Assembly: GCA_951812925.1 (NCBI GenBank)
Contig: OX638368.1
Span: 120,923,309 to 120,987,308, forward strand
DNA from: Calliopum simillimum
Taxonomy: Eukaryota; Arthropoda; Insecta; Diptera; Lauxaniidae
DNA: 64,000 bases
Direction: 5' to 3'
Positions 45,060 through 57,069 of the stretch are shown here, piece after piece. The first letter of the stretch is position 1. Each line of letters starts with the position of its first letter. Position numbers and translations under genes: made by a program. The notes below the pieces were generated by a model, which did not search any database, had not been told where the DNA came from, and saw only the letters and a list, made by a program, of their open reading frames with translations.

Positions 45060-45720
45060 TCCTGCCACATGAGCAAAATCAGACGCAACGGCAACACTGC
45101 GCAACAGCTGTTTTTGATGCGCATCTGTCGTTTGATCTGTTCAGCAGTGGATCGAAACAGTCTTTTCGTGGCCGGCGACCAGTTAACAACAGCGGCAGCA
45201 GCAGTAAGCGGAAGTAGCAGACAAGGCGGTAAGCGGCAACCTAGAGGGAAACAAGGTATTTGCTGAGTTGAAGTAGTAGTAGTAGTGGGGCGTAGTAGCG
45301 TAGAGAACGCGACATCAAATAAATGTAGCCCGATAATAAATTAGTTGCCTGTGGTTAGTAAAAGAGTGAGAAGTCACACAAACGAGTAGCCCGATAATAA
45401 ATCAGTTATTCGTGGGTGCGATCTAGTCTCATATGGAGTCGGGTATGCAAACAGCAGCGTAGCAAACGGAATAATGGGATTTTACTCGCGTACAAAAGAT
45501 CATTGCAGTCAATAGCGTGAGCGTAGTATAGAGGGATAGTGCTCGGTGGCGGAAACCACCACATTAGACATGGGTGGACCGATAATAAATCAGCTGCTGT
45601 TAGGGAGGGAACAGCTTCATGATCAAGCCCGATTATAAGCCAGTTGGTCGCAGGTGTACTCTCTCTCAGTTAAAACTGTTTTGCAACGGTTTAATAGTTA
45701 GCACCCCAGAAGGGCTGTAA
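45060..45720. other. GC-richer block with four copies of a GATAATAAATCAG box
   Basis: The word GCCCGATAATAAATCAGTT and variants occurs at 45328, 45389, 45578 and 45627, each followed by a TG/GG-rich word. Base composition is clearly richer in G and C than the flanks, with CAGCAGCAG-type runs near 45190 and a hairpin GGTGG-CGGAAA-CCACC at 45545-45560. Reading frames are short (65 codons at 45069). It could be the untranslated leader of a retroelement, a non-coding exon or a regulatory region. I do not recognise it. Confidence 0.4.
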
Positions 45721-45759
45721 CTAGCCGTTTCCAAAAAGCCGTAGTAATTGTAGGAAACA

Positions 45760-47820
45760 ACTTCTATGGCGGCACCATTTCAAATGGCAAAATATCAGTA
45801 CAACTCTAGCAAACTTATGTTGATTTATTCTTAAACAATGTGAGAATTTTATGAACCTGTTAAAAACTCAACTCAAACTTTTATTCATATGAAGAAAAAA
45901 ATGTATGGAATACAAAATGTACAGTTGAATTCAACTGTAAAAAAGTAAAGCTGATTTTGAAATTTTAAGTTGTTGTTTTTGTTTACTATAGAAAATTGAA
46001 AAAATTATAAAATACAAAATTTATATTGTAGTTAATTTTACCGTCAGTTTTTTTTTTTCTGTGTATTGAGAGAAACCGAATAAAGAAATGAAAATGAAGT
46101 AAATTAATAAAACTCCAACCCGTGACTTTGAGTTTAACCAAAAGGCCGTCCTTTTCTTTTATAAATTTTTCCCAGAAGTTCCCCTACCTTCTTTTTCCAC
46201 TATTTATGTGGCTCCCATACAAAATTTTGATAAGAATATCAAAAAAATTTCTAAATGCCGGGAGAACGAAAAAATGTTCACCGAACGCCATTAAGTTTTC
46301 CTCTCTAGACTTGTGTATGCTTCTGGAATGAATGGTATTTAAAATCACGCTCGGACATAAAGAATATGTAGGATTTAAGTAGTAAACTAAGATATGTAGT
46401 CTAAGGACTAGATACTGTACGCAAACAAATAAGTAATTATCATGATCTGTTGTCGAGTTTCCTATCATCAATTCAGATCGCATTATCTTCTTTAACACAA
46501 TTCTTTGTTGTTCTTTTTATATGTTTGTAATGTTATGCCATCTAATAGTAAACATATCAGTTTTTCTGATGTTTTACCAATTGTATTGAAAATTTGCCTA
46601 TTGATAGCAACTTAATTTCACAAAGAGAAAAAATAGAAAAATCCTAGCGGAAATACATATTTTGACTTGTTTATACATTCAATACATTCATATGTATACG
46701 TATGTATGTGCTCTCATACATATGTATAATGTGGCATGTTATTGGCACACACAAAACAACAGCAAAATGCTACAGCAAATTTCCTGGAAACAACGGTAAA
46801 GGAAACGGAAATGAACGTCACTAATTTGTGTCGAATGCGCTTTTTGGCATTTCTCATTAAATGGCAGAGCTTGCAAATATTGTGTTACAACAAAAACAAC
46901 AGCAACAACAACAGCAACAAACCAGAACGTTAGAACAACTGCTGTTACAGCAAAATTTGCACAAGTTGGCAAAATTATGCTACAAACGTAATTGAATTTT
47001 GTGTTGCATAGAACTTTTTTGCTTAAGCAAAGTTTTTAATTTTTTGTAATTTTGCTTTGCATAATGCTGTTATTTTGTTCTTTCTCTCTGATTTTGTACA
47101 TTTTCAAATTACATTTACATTAACATTTTTGGCTTTTTTTTTCCTTCACGAGTAAAAATATCAAATGTTTCAGGTGTTTTGATACTTCATACATTTTGGT
47201 CATTAGCTGTTGAGTACTTTCAGTGAAGTATAAAGATTTTCAGTTTAAAAATTTATGGAATTCAACCCGAGTGGATATTTGAACCGAAGTCTCTACTCCA
47301 TATTTAGTACTTGGATTGCATATTCACTAGCAAGCCATTGGAGAAAATGACTAAACAAGTGTAGATGGAGCCGAAACTGAAAATCATTAATTTTCGATAA
47401 ATTCAATGATGAAATACGTAGATTCTGCACTGCGAGATATCTTTTAAAAAAATGAAGAAGAGTGAAGCGACAAGCAGGTGAGTCTAAGACTAGAAAATAA
47501 ATTTCGAAAAAAAAATCTTTAAGTAGGTGGTATGCACCTTAAGCACTTCTGCCGTAAAATTATAGAAAGATGCAACTTGTTTTTCATTGTTTTGAGAAAA
47601 TCGAAATTTTACTTTTATTCAGAAAAGACAGCAACTTCTCTTTGTTATAAAATCTATTTCATTTTTCATCTTTTTTGTATGGAGTTACCGCCTTTTATGA
47701 TTTTAATTATGAAAAATATGAAACGTAAAAAATTGGCGATTGGACTAAAATATAGATAAAGAATTGCTTAATCCGATGGGGAAATAAAGTTAAAAAGGCA
47801 GTGACATAAGTTGCGGCCTT
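45760..47820. other. No gene recognised; partly unique-looking
   Basis: Around 46740-47000 there are CAACAACAG-type runs typical of fly intergenic or UTR DNA. One repeat unit lies at 46195-46330 (see 43460-43690). At 47265-47345 a tRNA-like wording (GATATTTGAACCGAAG) may be another decayed SINE piece. Confidence 0.4.
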
Positions 47821-47829
47821 ATATATTTT

Positions 47830-48350
47830 TACGGCAGACTTGTTGTCGAATACTTGCAGTTGATTCATTAATTGTTCTACAACAAGCTAAGTTTTGCACC
47901 CATGTAACAAAACCGACTTCACATTTCAATCAAAGATGCGCATTTTCGTTTTGGAGGAGATAACGGAAGATGACGATATTTTGTTCAGTTAAGCAAACGC
48001 GCTATTTGCTCTTCATATTCTTGAGTTAATATCATCTCTGGAGACAACGCTGCTTAAGTACGTAAAGATGACGGTATTTTTAATGTCATCATTGTCAGCT
48101 TTCCAAGACAAGGTTTTCAATCAAATCTCGTCAGCGTAGTAGAGGTCTTCTAAATGTTCATTAAAGTTCCATCATCGTTCCTCTTTTGCCCTTATTTAGA
48201 CCTTTATCTAGGATATTGTCAAAAATAATAAGGGAAAGAGATGAAGATAGCACACAGTCCTGTTGGATACTTTAACAAATGGTGAGACCTGTGTCTGTGA
48301 AGACAATTCGTTGTGCATCACATTGCATTTGAAGCCTTCATATCAATGGA
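47830..48350 (-). pseudogene. Old, heavily decayed RTE copy
   Basis: Read on the minus strand, blocks match the RTE copies at 18 and 28 kb in order: the YADD region (TCGTCAGCGTAGTAGAGG on the plus strand near 48127), the leader to it near 48200, the KENINSRI region (GAGTTAATATCATCTC) and the cysteine/glutamate-rich part near 47880-47950. Substitutions and small deletions are far more numerous than in the other copies, so this insertion is older. Both ends are indistinct. Confidence 0.65.
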
Positions 48351-48359
48351 CGAGGGGCA

Positions 48360-48911
48360 TAAAAGCAATGAAGGGTGCATTCAAAACTTTCATTGGCCTC
48401 GGAGTGAGCTATAGCTTAAACAATTAATTTGGGAAAAGTGGGTACATGGCTTTATTAATAGTATCCTTACTGCTGCAAGGTAGTAGAAAATGTGTTAGAC
48501 TAAAAATGCTCTGGAAGAGACCATTAGAGGCAGAACTTTTAGAATCAGGAAACAGTGTAGAGAAATCCAAGTCAAGCTAAAGAATTACATTCGAAGGAAA
48601 AGGCTAATTTTGGAACTTTCTCTCTCCATGAGTTACAGGATAGTAAAAGACATCTGGAATGAAGCTTAAAAAAAAATACATAATGAAATAAATTTACTAT
48701 TACACAACGCTTAAAAAAGCGCAAAAACACTGATTGCTCCTGACAAAAAATATATGCTTCCTAAAAAAGCAAACCAGGGGGACATATTTTTTGCTGCAAA
48801 ATTTTTTTTTTTTACGAAACTTTCATTATTATATCATTACATTTATTTTTTGGTGTTGTCAGAAAATTCTTGTCTTTTTTTTCCTCTGTGATTGGTCCCA
48901 GTAGTTGCTGA

Positions 48912-48945
<34 letters not shown>

Positions 48946-49900
48946 AAATGCAACACATTTTGTCTTCGTTATAAAAGTAATAACCGGGAAAACCGCAGCA
49001 GTAGATGCAGCGTAGTAAAGAACCGTACAGAGCACAACAAAAGCCCGCCAGTAAAAACAGTTCAACACAAACAAAAAAACGTTTTCCCCCAGAAAGGCGA
49101 CAAACCAAAATGTGTAGTAAAAAAAATTACTCGTACATAGTAAAAAGTGGGAAGTAAAAAAAGTAGCAAAAAGACTTTAAAACAGAAAAAAGTGTAATGT
49201 CACTTAAAACAAATACAAAATGCTTAAAAATCTACAAACATGACGAGAGAGTGCAGCAAGAGAGAAACTTTAAATTTTTCTTACATTTCAGACAACATTG
49301 GTTAAGGAATTCATCTTCACTTAAGCTGCATTTAAAAATAACATCAGAAAGTTTCTTTCCACTTTGCAAGAACATATTGCCAAAATATTTTCGTACATTC
49401 ATTCAAACTGAACGTTTATTAACGTCACTCATACGACATGGGATGTTTAAATTAAAAATTGTGAAAAAAAAAACTTTTATTTTTCTACATCCACAAACAA
49501 GCTGCGCTGCGCTTCAGCTTTAACACTTTCAAATTGCACATGCTTAAACACATGTATGTACATATGAGCTTGTTTTGACATTTGTATGCACACATACTAA
49601 AGCAATTTGCTAAGTTTTCATAACTTGCAGCTGTTGTTCTGTTCACATTCAACTTTCTTTCAACTCAGATGAATGTTTCTTTGAAAATTATAAAAGTTTT
49701 CAGCATGTCAGCTAAAAACTGGAGCTCTCTGACTTAAATCTTTTGTGAATATTTTTTGCTTTTAAGATATAAAGCAATAATTGTACTTAGTCTAATTATA
49801 AGATTTAATTCATACTCATTTTTGTAAAAAAAAGGTTACACACCGATTAACTAGAAATTTAAGATAATTCCATGGAATAAAAACGCATTTTTGGCAGAAA
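48360..49900. other. No gene recognised; contains a 31-A run
   Basis: A pure A31 tract lies at 48913-48943. The 108-codon frame at 49197-49523 shows no family I recognise. The part around 49520-49720 has balanced composition and may be host DNA. Confidence 0.45.
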
Positions 49901-49916
49901 ATTTTGTATCTACGTA

Positions 49917-50648
49917 GGCTGCTATATATATTTCTGACCTAGGCAACACTAATGTCAATAGCTAAAATCTGGCAACACCATAATAAAGATTGACATATAG
50001 CATAAACGTACTCAGAACGTTTTGACGTACGACAATCATTTGTGTTGTTTACAGTGACTTGAAAAAATCAATTTGGCAAAAAAATGGAATTACGTCGTGA
50101 ACATTTTCGTGCGATAATTTTTCACAACTTTCGACGTAGATTGGCACGACAAGAGTGCATCGATGAACTTAAATCTTTGTATGGCGATAAAGCACCATCT
50201 TATAGCACTGTGAAAAACTGGTTTAGTGAATTCAATCGTGGCCGACGCTCGCTCAAAGACGAATTCCTTGAAGGTCGTTGAAAACGGCTGTTGTGCCAGA
50301 GAACATTGATGCCGTGCGTGAAATGATAATGTAAGATCGTCATGTGACATACCGTGAGATCGAGGCTTTCTTGGGCATTAGTTCTACTCCAATACATTTG
50401 ATTTTGCATGAACACTTAGTTGTAAAAAACGTTTGTTCTCGTTGGAAACCCCATAATTTATCAATCGCTTAAATTATCAATGGAAAATTTGATTTTCTTA
50501 ACTCACTGTAAACAAAACAAATAGCACTTGTACATCAAAACGTTGTAAGTACGTTTATGCTAAAAAATGTCAAACTTTATTTTGGTGTTGGCAGATTTTA
50601 GATATTGACATTAGTGTTGCCTAGGCCAGAAATATATATAGCAGACCA
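49917..50648 (+). mobile_element. Mariner element, internally deleted
   Basis: TA at 49915-49916 and 50649-50650 flanks inverted ends that begin with CTGCTATATATATTTCTG, include CCTAGGCAACACTAATGTCA and extend about 180 bp, to TCAGAACGTTTTGACGTAC at the left and GTACATCAAAACGTTGTAAG at the right. Inside is only the N-terminal part of a mariner transposase, so roughly 700 bp with the catalytic domain is lost. At 732 bp it is a non-autonomous derivative. Confidence 0.8.
50084..50475 (+). pseudogene. Mariner transposase N-terminal (DNA-binding) fragment
   Basis: The first frame (50084-50281) reads MELRREHFRAIIFHNFRR, ECIDELKSLYGDKAPSYSTV and KNWFSEFNRGRRSLKDE, the paired helix-turn-helix of mariner transposases with its linker start. 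A small deletion after EGR shifts the frame; the continuation VVPENIDAVREMI, then HVTYREIEAFLGISSTPIH, is the second HTH, ending near CSRWKPHNL at about 50455. The DD34D catalytic domain is absent. Confidence 0.85.
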
Positions 50649-50683
50649 TATTTGTTTCAAAGTTTTCTACGTTATGTTAATTA

Positions 50684-51858
50684 CACTATGCAACAGCCAA
50701 ATCTCCCAGTGAATGCCACTATCCATTTCATATGTAAAATGGGCTGCTGATTCCGAAAATTGCATTATTTTTTTCGTGTCGTTTTCGAGATATCGGTCAT
50801 TTTCGGTTTTCGCACCAAAAAAAAAAAGATAATTCCATTTATATACAAATATCTCAAGAACCAATGTCTGTATTCAAATGTATTGTATGTCATATTAAAG
50901 GTAATTAAATTACAGGATATTACGAGGAATATTTTTGTAGATAATTTTAACCCTCATGTAGGTCTTTTAACCTAAATGTGGGGGGTCAAAATGACCCACA
51001 TGTAAGAGTCTTAGAGGGTTAAAATTTTCTACAAAAATATTCCTCGTAATATCCTGCATAAGTTTACTGAACACATGATACACCTCAAATGTAAGGATCA
51101 TATAGTTATTTGCATCGATTTAACACAAGAATGCGTTATTTTTGTTTTTTTCATGTACAGTGGATTAAAAAATTTCAAAAATCGATTAAAAAAAAATCTG
51201 ACGTGCTGGAGAAAAACAACGAGCCACGGGTATTTTGTTTTAATGCCTTCTTTAAGAATTTTTTAGATTTTCTCATGTGTTTTACAAAAAGTTTCAAATT
51301 ATCGACAGTTTACTAAAAAAAACCGAAAAAAATAGGCAAAAACGCATTTTAGTAATTTATCAATGAATTATATACAACTTTTGCATTTTTCCATCGATTT
51401 TTTTAAGTAGTATCTTATTTTCTTCACAAATATATAGTCTATGAAACAAAAACCAAAAAAATGGTAAAAAAGTTATTTCTTCTTGTATAAATCTGCAGTT
51501 GATTCTGATTTTTTGTTAATTTTTTCGAAAGAAAAATGTTTTTTTTACAAATCAATTTATTTCGCCGAAACTAACAAACCAACCAAAAAGTAGTGTGAAT
51601 ATCATTTGTAGGTAATTTAATTACCTTTAATATGACATATAAAACGTTTGAATACAAACATTATTTCTTGAGATATTTGTATTTAAATGGAACTATCTTT
51701 TTTTTTGGTCTGAAAACCGAAAATGACCGAAATCTCGAAAACGACACAAAATAAAAAAAAAAAATAATACGATTTTTGGAATCAGCAGCCTATTTTACAT
51801 ATAAAATGAATAATGGCATTCCCTGGGGAAAAAATTTTTACTCATTTGTTGCATAGTG
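50684..51858. repeat. Palindromic element A (CACTATGCAACA ends)
   Basis: CACTATGCAACA at 50684 is mirrored by TGTTGCATAGTG ending at 51858, with TTA on both sides (50681-50683, 51859-51861). Arms of about 230 bp mirror each other: GGGCTGCTGATTCCGAAAAT, TCGAGATATCGGTCATTTTC, CAAATATCTCAAGAACCAAT and TTAAAGGTAATTAAATTAC. Its right arm lies inside element B (51158-52111) and the left arm of B lies inside it, so A and B interleave. Confidence 0.7.
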
Positions 51859-52111
51859 TTATTCAATACTTATCGATAAATTTAATACTATCCCGAACCC
51901 TGCCGATATGGGAATTTGCGTCAAAAACTAAGTCAGTGTATTTCAAATGAATCAATTACACTGTGGAACAATTTCCACCTTTTTTTAAAATCCTTTAAAA
52001 AATCCCAAAAATTCTGAAAGTAGACGTTAAAAAAAAATAGCCGTTTCTCGTGGTTTTTCTCTAGCACGTCACATTTTTTTTTAATCGATTTTTTAAGTTT
52101 TTTATCCACTG
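51158..52111. mobile_element. Tc1/mariner-type palindromic element B
   Basis: Ends CAGTGGATTAAAAAATTTC and, inverted, ATCCACTG are flanked by TA (51156-51157, 52112-52113). Inverted arms of about 130 bp share AATCGATTAAAAAAAAAT, GACGTGCTGGAGAAAAAC and ACGAGCCACGG. Comparison with the right arm of the surrounding foldback (near 54590) shows the empty site: CATGTACATTAGAGGT against CATGTACAGTAGGGGT. B is thus a clean TA insertion into the left arm. Confidence 0.8.
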
Positions 52112-52721
52112 TACATTAGAGGTCTTTTAAGAATGTATGGAGATCCTTAGTAATAACATTTTGATACTTGACACCCCTCAATTTTGTGAGGTTGGAGAAA
52201 AAAAATTAATTTGCAAAAAAAATTTTGGGGGTGGGGTGAGGGCAAAGGTTGGCGCATCGAGGTCAAAGGTGAGAGAAAAAGAGAAAAAATTTACATACAG
52301 CAATACAAATGTTTAGGGGTCCCCTCTAGAGGGGTCGAATGTATGACCGACCCACATTATTTTTCCGCCTCCAACATTTTTACCCAGCATACTTACCCCC
52401 TATCTCTAACCCCTAAGGGGGCTCCCATACAAAATTGACATTTTTAGGAAATCCACCCCCACCACTCCGTGGGTGCCCCTAGAAGGGCCAAATGTATGAC
52501 TGGTCCCTAATATTTTTTCCTTCCCAACATTTTTTCCTAACATACTTACCCTGTATCTCTGACTCTTTAGGGGACTCCCATACAAAATAGATGTCATAGT
52601 GAAAAATATGGAAAGAAAATCGTGAAATAGGCCCATAACTGCCCAGAAGTCACTCCTAGAGGAGTCAAATATATGAACGACCCCCATTAGCCAACCTCCA
52701 AAGTTTTTTCTCAGCATACCT

Positions 52722-53663
52722 ACACACAGAAAAAAAAATTGTATTTCCAACAACTTTATGTTTTGATTCAAGAATTTATGTTGGTTGAAATCTTCCCAAC
52801 AACTTTTGCTCTTGTTTTAAATACGAAATTGTTATGTATTTTATTCAACGAAAAATTGTTGAATCAAGTAAAAAGTTGTTGAAGGAATAAGAACGAAAAT
52901 TGTTGTATTAAAAGCGAAAAAATGTTGGAAATTTATGAATGGAAATTGTTGTTTCAAAAGCGAAACTGTTAACAATATTTAAAAACGAAATACTTAGTTG
53001 AACGAAGAATAAATGATTGTTGCAATGTTTCTACATATATAAGTCTTTATTAGCAAGCTATCTTACGGCAATAAAAAAGATACAGTAGCATGAACATTGG
53101 TTGCAGTATGAGTTAAAGCCTAAGAAGTCAAGCGGCGTTTTCATACGTGTAACTGCTGCTTCAACGGCAGCATTTTGCATTTTATCCTGACTGGCGATAG
53201 AAAGAGGACATAGTACGATAATCAGAAGCGAAGTGGATCGTGAGCGAAGTCAAGTTTACATCATCCGCTAATCCAAGTATCCAAGTATCCAAGTTACGAT
53301 CAACAAAGCGTAATTTATTATGGAATTCATACGCTGCCAGAAAGATGGAGAAATTAGTGTTTAGTGTTTAGTTTATATGAAATGTTTCTTACCCTAAATC
53401 GTGATACAAAGCTTTTTAAATAAAACAGAAAGTATTCAGTAATTTAATATTTTTTTTTTTTTTTTGCTTAAAAAAAATGACTGTTTGAAGTTTTGTATTT
53501 AAAACTATTTTTCATATTTTTTATTACAAATGCGTTAACAAATTAAGTATCAAGAACAAAGTTGTTGATTTAAGAATAAAATATGAATTTCAACAATTAA
53601 AAAATAACAATTTTTTAAGAATGAAAAATTGTTGTTTTAAGAATTTTTTTTTTTTCTGAGTGT
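52722..53663. mobile_element. Non-autonomous DNA element with ACACnCAGAAAAAA ends and 4-bp duplication
   Basis: It begins ACACACAGAAAAAAAA and ends TTTTTTTCTGAGTGT, with ACCT repeated on both sides (52718-52721, 53664-53667). Interior contains many GTTGTT/AACAAC words in degenerate arrangement and no coding capacity. It interrupts the left arm of the foldback element, so it is younger than the foldback. Superfamily not assigned. Confidence 0.7.
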
Positions 53664-54784
53664 ACCTTCTATTTCTAATCCCTAAGGGGGCTCCCATACA
53701 AAATTACCGTTTTTATATAAAATGCCCCCACTGCCCTAACTGGCCCACGGGTACCCCTAGAAGGGTCAAATGTATGACCCACCCCCATTATTTTTTTGCG
53801 ACCTATATTTTTCTCCCACATACTTGCCCCCTAAATTCAAGCCTGAAAGCGGCTGCCATACAATTTTGTTTTATAAATTTTCCTAGAAATAATGGGGGTT
53901 GGTCATACATTTGACCCTTCTAGGGGTACTCATGGTCCAGTTAAGGTAGTGGGAGCAGTTTTTAAAAAAAACCGTAACTTTGTATGGGAGCCCCCTTAAG
54001 GATTGGAAGTAGGTGGTAGGTAAGCTGTGAAAATTTGGAGGGGGGATAATGGGGGTCGGTCGTATATTTGACTCCTCTAGGAGAGACTCCTGGGCAATTA
54101 TGGACCTATTTGACGATTTCCTTTCCATATTTTTTATGTCTATTACGTCAATTTTGTATGGGGGCCCCCTTAAGAGCTAGAGATAGAGGGTAAGTATGGG
54201 CGGAAAAATGTTGATGAGGAAAAACTATTAGGGGCCGGACATACATTTGACCCTTCTATGGGCACCTGGGAGTGGTGGGGGTCGATTTCCTAAAAATTTC
54301 AATTGTGTATGGAAGCACCCTTAGGGGTTAGAGGTAAGAGGTAGGTATGTTTGGTAAAAATTTTGGGGGAGAAAAAATAATGTGGGTCGGTCATACATTT
54401 GAACCCTCTAGAGGTGGCCCCTCTTGTAGGACTGTAAGAATATTGTTTCTCCTTTTCTCTCATATTTGGCATCGATGCGCCAACCCTTACCCTCACCCCA
54501 CCCCCAAAATTTTTTTTGCAAACTCATTTGTTTTGGCCAACCTCACAAAATTGAGTGGTGTCAAGTATCAAAATCCAAAATTCGTGCACTATAACACCCC
54601 TACTGTACATGAAAAAACCAAAAATACCGCATTCCTGTGTTAAATCGATCAAACTATATGATCCTTACATCTGAGGTTTATCATGTGTTTAGCAAATTTA
54701 TGCAGGATATTTCGGGGAATATTTTTGTATAAAATTTTAACCCTGTTAACCCCCACCTGTGGGTCATTTTTGCCCTTTTCTTAA

Positions 54785-55362
54785 AAAGGTACAAAATGAC
54801 ACCCAAAAGCAGGGAAATATTGAGTCAGTATGTACTACAGAAACATTTGCTATAAAATTTCACTACTAGTTTCTAAACACGTAAAGGTCGAAATTTGAGC
54901 CCGAAACCAAAAAATCGTTAAAATCAATTAGGACTCTTCACATTGCATATTAATTACATCCCTGACGCGCTTACCTTAAGATTTAAGAATCTTTCGTCTT
55001 TGGCAATTCTTAGTGAAATTTTATGCAGGATATGTTTGCAAAATTTTTTAACCCATTGTGGCTCAGTCAAAAGGACCCATAAAAACATTATATAATAGGT
55101 TAATGTATTCTTGTGTGATTTCGTTATGATCTTGTGAGAACGAGTTTTGTCCAAAATGTAGTTTTAGAGTTTTACAGTGGGGTGAAATTTGGATAATATT
55201 TATTGTTAGAAGTGGTTACTGATTTTAACGATTTTTTTTTGCTTTTGGGATAAAATTTTGCATTTTTAGTGTTCAGCAACTTGTAGTGAAATTGAACAGC
55301 AAATATTTCTGTAGTACATACTGAGTCAACATTCCCCTGTTTTAGCTGTCATTTTTGTACCG
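54785..55362. repeat. Palindromic element following the foldback
   Basis: AGGTACAAAATGACA, AATATTGAGTCAGTATGTAC, TACAGAAACATTTGCT and ATAAAATTTCACTAC at the left are mirrored by GTAGTGAAATTGAACAG, AGCAAATATTTCTGTAGTAC, CATACTGAGTCAACATT and TGTCATTTTTGTACC at the right. Loop about 390 bp. No coding capacity. Confidence 0.7.
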
Positions 55363-55584
55363 AACGGTGTTATTGCTCTATTCGAATCTGTTCGATACCT
55401 TTAATCTTTTGTTGACTTATGTTATATTAAAGTAGCCAACTCTGGGTTGGCAAAAGCGGTACCTTTATCTATAAATATGATCAAATAGGGTTGCCAGATT
55501 CAACTTGATTTTTCTGGACACTTAGAATCTGTCACCTTTAATTTCTCACAAAAGCAAAACACCCCAAGCGTATCAGCTGAATAT

Positions 55585-56740
55585 TTTTTTGATTCCGATT
55601 TCGCTCAAATTTGGCAATATGGTAGATCCGGTGTTCAAAAACAATAATCCGGGACGATTTGGTCCTAGTACCATTTGCTGTTAAAATGCAGGGTGTAAAA
55701 TTTGGCGTTTTTGGTCTTTTTCTTTTAAAAGGGTGTTTTTTCAAAAATTTATAGCTTACACCAAAATTTTGTGAATTGATACATCTTAGTAACTGGTCCC
55801 ATTTATTTTTAAGTGTTATTTTTATAAAAAATATTGCTTGGTGAAAAAAATTTTTTTGCACAATAATTTTTTGAACTTAAAAATACATTTGAATTTTTTT
55901 TAAAAAAACCCCCCTTACATTTTTTTAAAAAGTGCTTTAAATTAAAGCATGTCTTATAAGCATTAAAATAATGTGGGATTCGGTCGCTAGATGAGAGTTT
56001 TTGGCTTTTGAACGCCTGCGGCAGGCAAAACTCTTTGTTTACTCCAGAGGAAGGCATCTTTCGAAAAAAGTGTACTACGCATAAAATGCTTAGAATCGTC
56101 CAAGAAATACGTGTGAATTTTTGGGAGTTTTTTGGAAAGTTAAAAAATGTTTTTTTTTCTTTGAATAATTTTTGATAAAATTTAAAAAAAAAATATTTTC
56201 AAAAATTATTGTATTCAAACAAAAGATTAAAAAAATTCCAAAAAAATTCACACGTATTTATTGAACGATTCTAAGCATTTTATGCCTTGTACACTTTTTT
56301 CGTAAGATGCTTCCCATTTGTATAATCAAAGAGTTGTGCCTTCCGCGGGCATTCAGAAGCCAAAAACTCTCATTTGGCGACGGAGTCCCATCTTGAGTCA
56401 TACATAATTTTAAAGCTCATAAATTATGCTTTAATTTAAAGTACTTTTAAAAAAATTCTAAAGTATTTTTAAGTTTAAAAAATTTTGGTGAAAAAAAAAT
56501 TTTTCCACCAAGAAATATTTTTTTGCAAAAAAAACACTTAAAATTTAATGCAACCAGTTAGTTAGGTATATCAAATTTTGAAAAAAACACCCTTTTCATG
56601 AAAATGACTAAAAACGCCAACTTCAACACCCTGTATTTTAAAAACAAATGGCACTAGAACCAAATCCTCCGGGATTATTGTTTTTGAACACAGGATCTAC
56701 CACATTGCTAAATTTTAGCGAAATCGGAGACAAAAAAAAT
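55585..56740. repeat. Complete palindromic element (GCTCAAATTTGGCAATATGG ends)
   Basis: The left boxes TTTGGCAATATGGTAGATCC, AACAATAATCCGGGACGATT, CAGGGTGTAAAATTTGGCG, GGCTTTTGAACGCCTGCGG and AAAATGCTTAGAATCG all reappear inverted between 56220 and 56735. The left arm matches 7920-8535, and inner blocks match 34246-34831, so this is one family with full, half and internally different copies. Confidence 0.8.
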
Positions 56741-57069
56741 TTTCAGTTAGTACTCTTGGCGTGTTTTGCTTCATGTATGACAATTTTGCAAATGTGACTT
56801 AAGTCGGGTTAACTGAACTCATGTCATCATGTCACGGCATATTAACTTTTTTCAACTCGTGTTTGTAGGAAATGTTTTTTTGTTTTATTGTTCTGTTTTG
56901 GTATGACGATCACAGTTTTGGTATTCTCCGTTTGAGAGATTTGAGATCTGACAGCACGTGTCAAGCATATTACTCACCAAAAAACTTGAAATTATTTATG
57001 GTTTGAAATTTTTTAGTAAAATTACCCAAATTCTACGAACTTCTACTTGGACCATAAAAGATATAAATG

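Larger units (their letters stand above)
50985..54775. repeat. FB-like foldback element, arms built of tandem units
   Basis: The left arm holds four units with the box GGGTCGAATGTATGACC (52334, 52484, 52661, 53761) and the right arm four inverted units (53907, 54057, 54237, 54393). Once the 942-bp insertion is removed, spacing is 150, 177, 154 on the left and 150, 180, 156 on the right, mirror-wise consistent. Further out, GGGGGTGGGGTGAGGGCAA (52227) mirrors 54485, CCTCAATTTTGTGAGG mirrors 54545, and 51000-51157 mirrors 54594-54770. Outermost text includes GGGTTAA and GGGTCATTTT words like piggyBac-type ends. Inverted arms made of tandem repeats are the structure of Drosophila FB elements. 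Confidence 0.75.

Noticed and set aside
49197..49523. 108-codon frame
   Set aside because: No known motif and AT-driven residue composition (K, F, L, I); no supporting signals.
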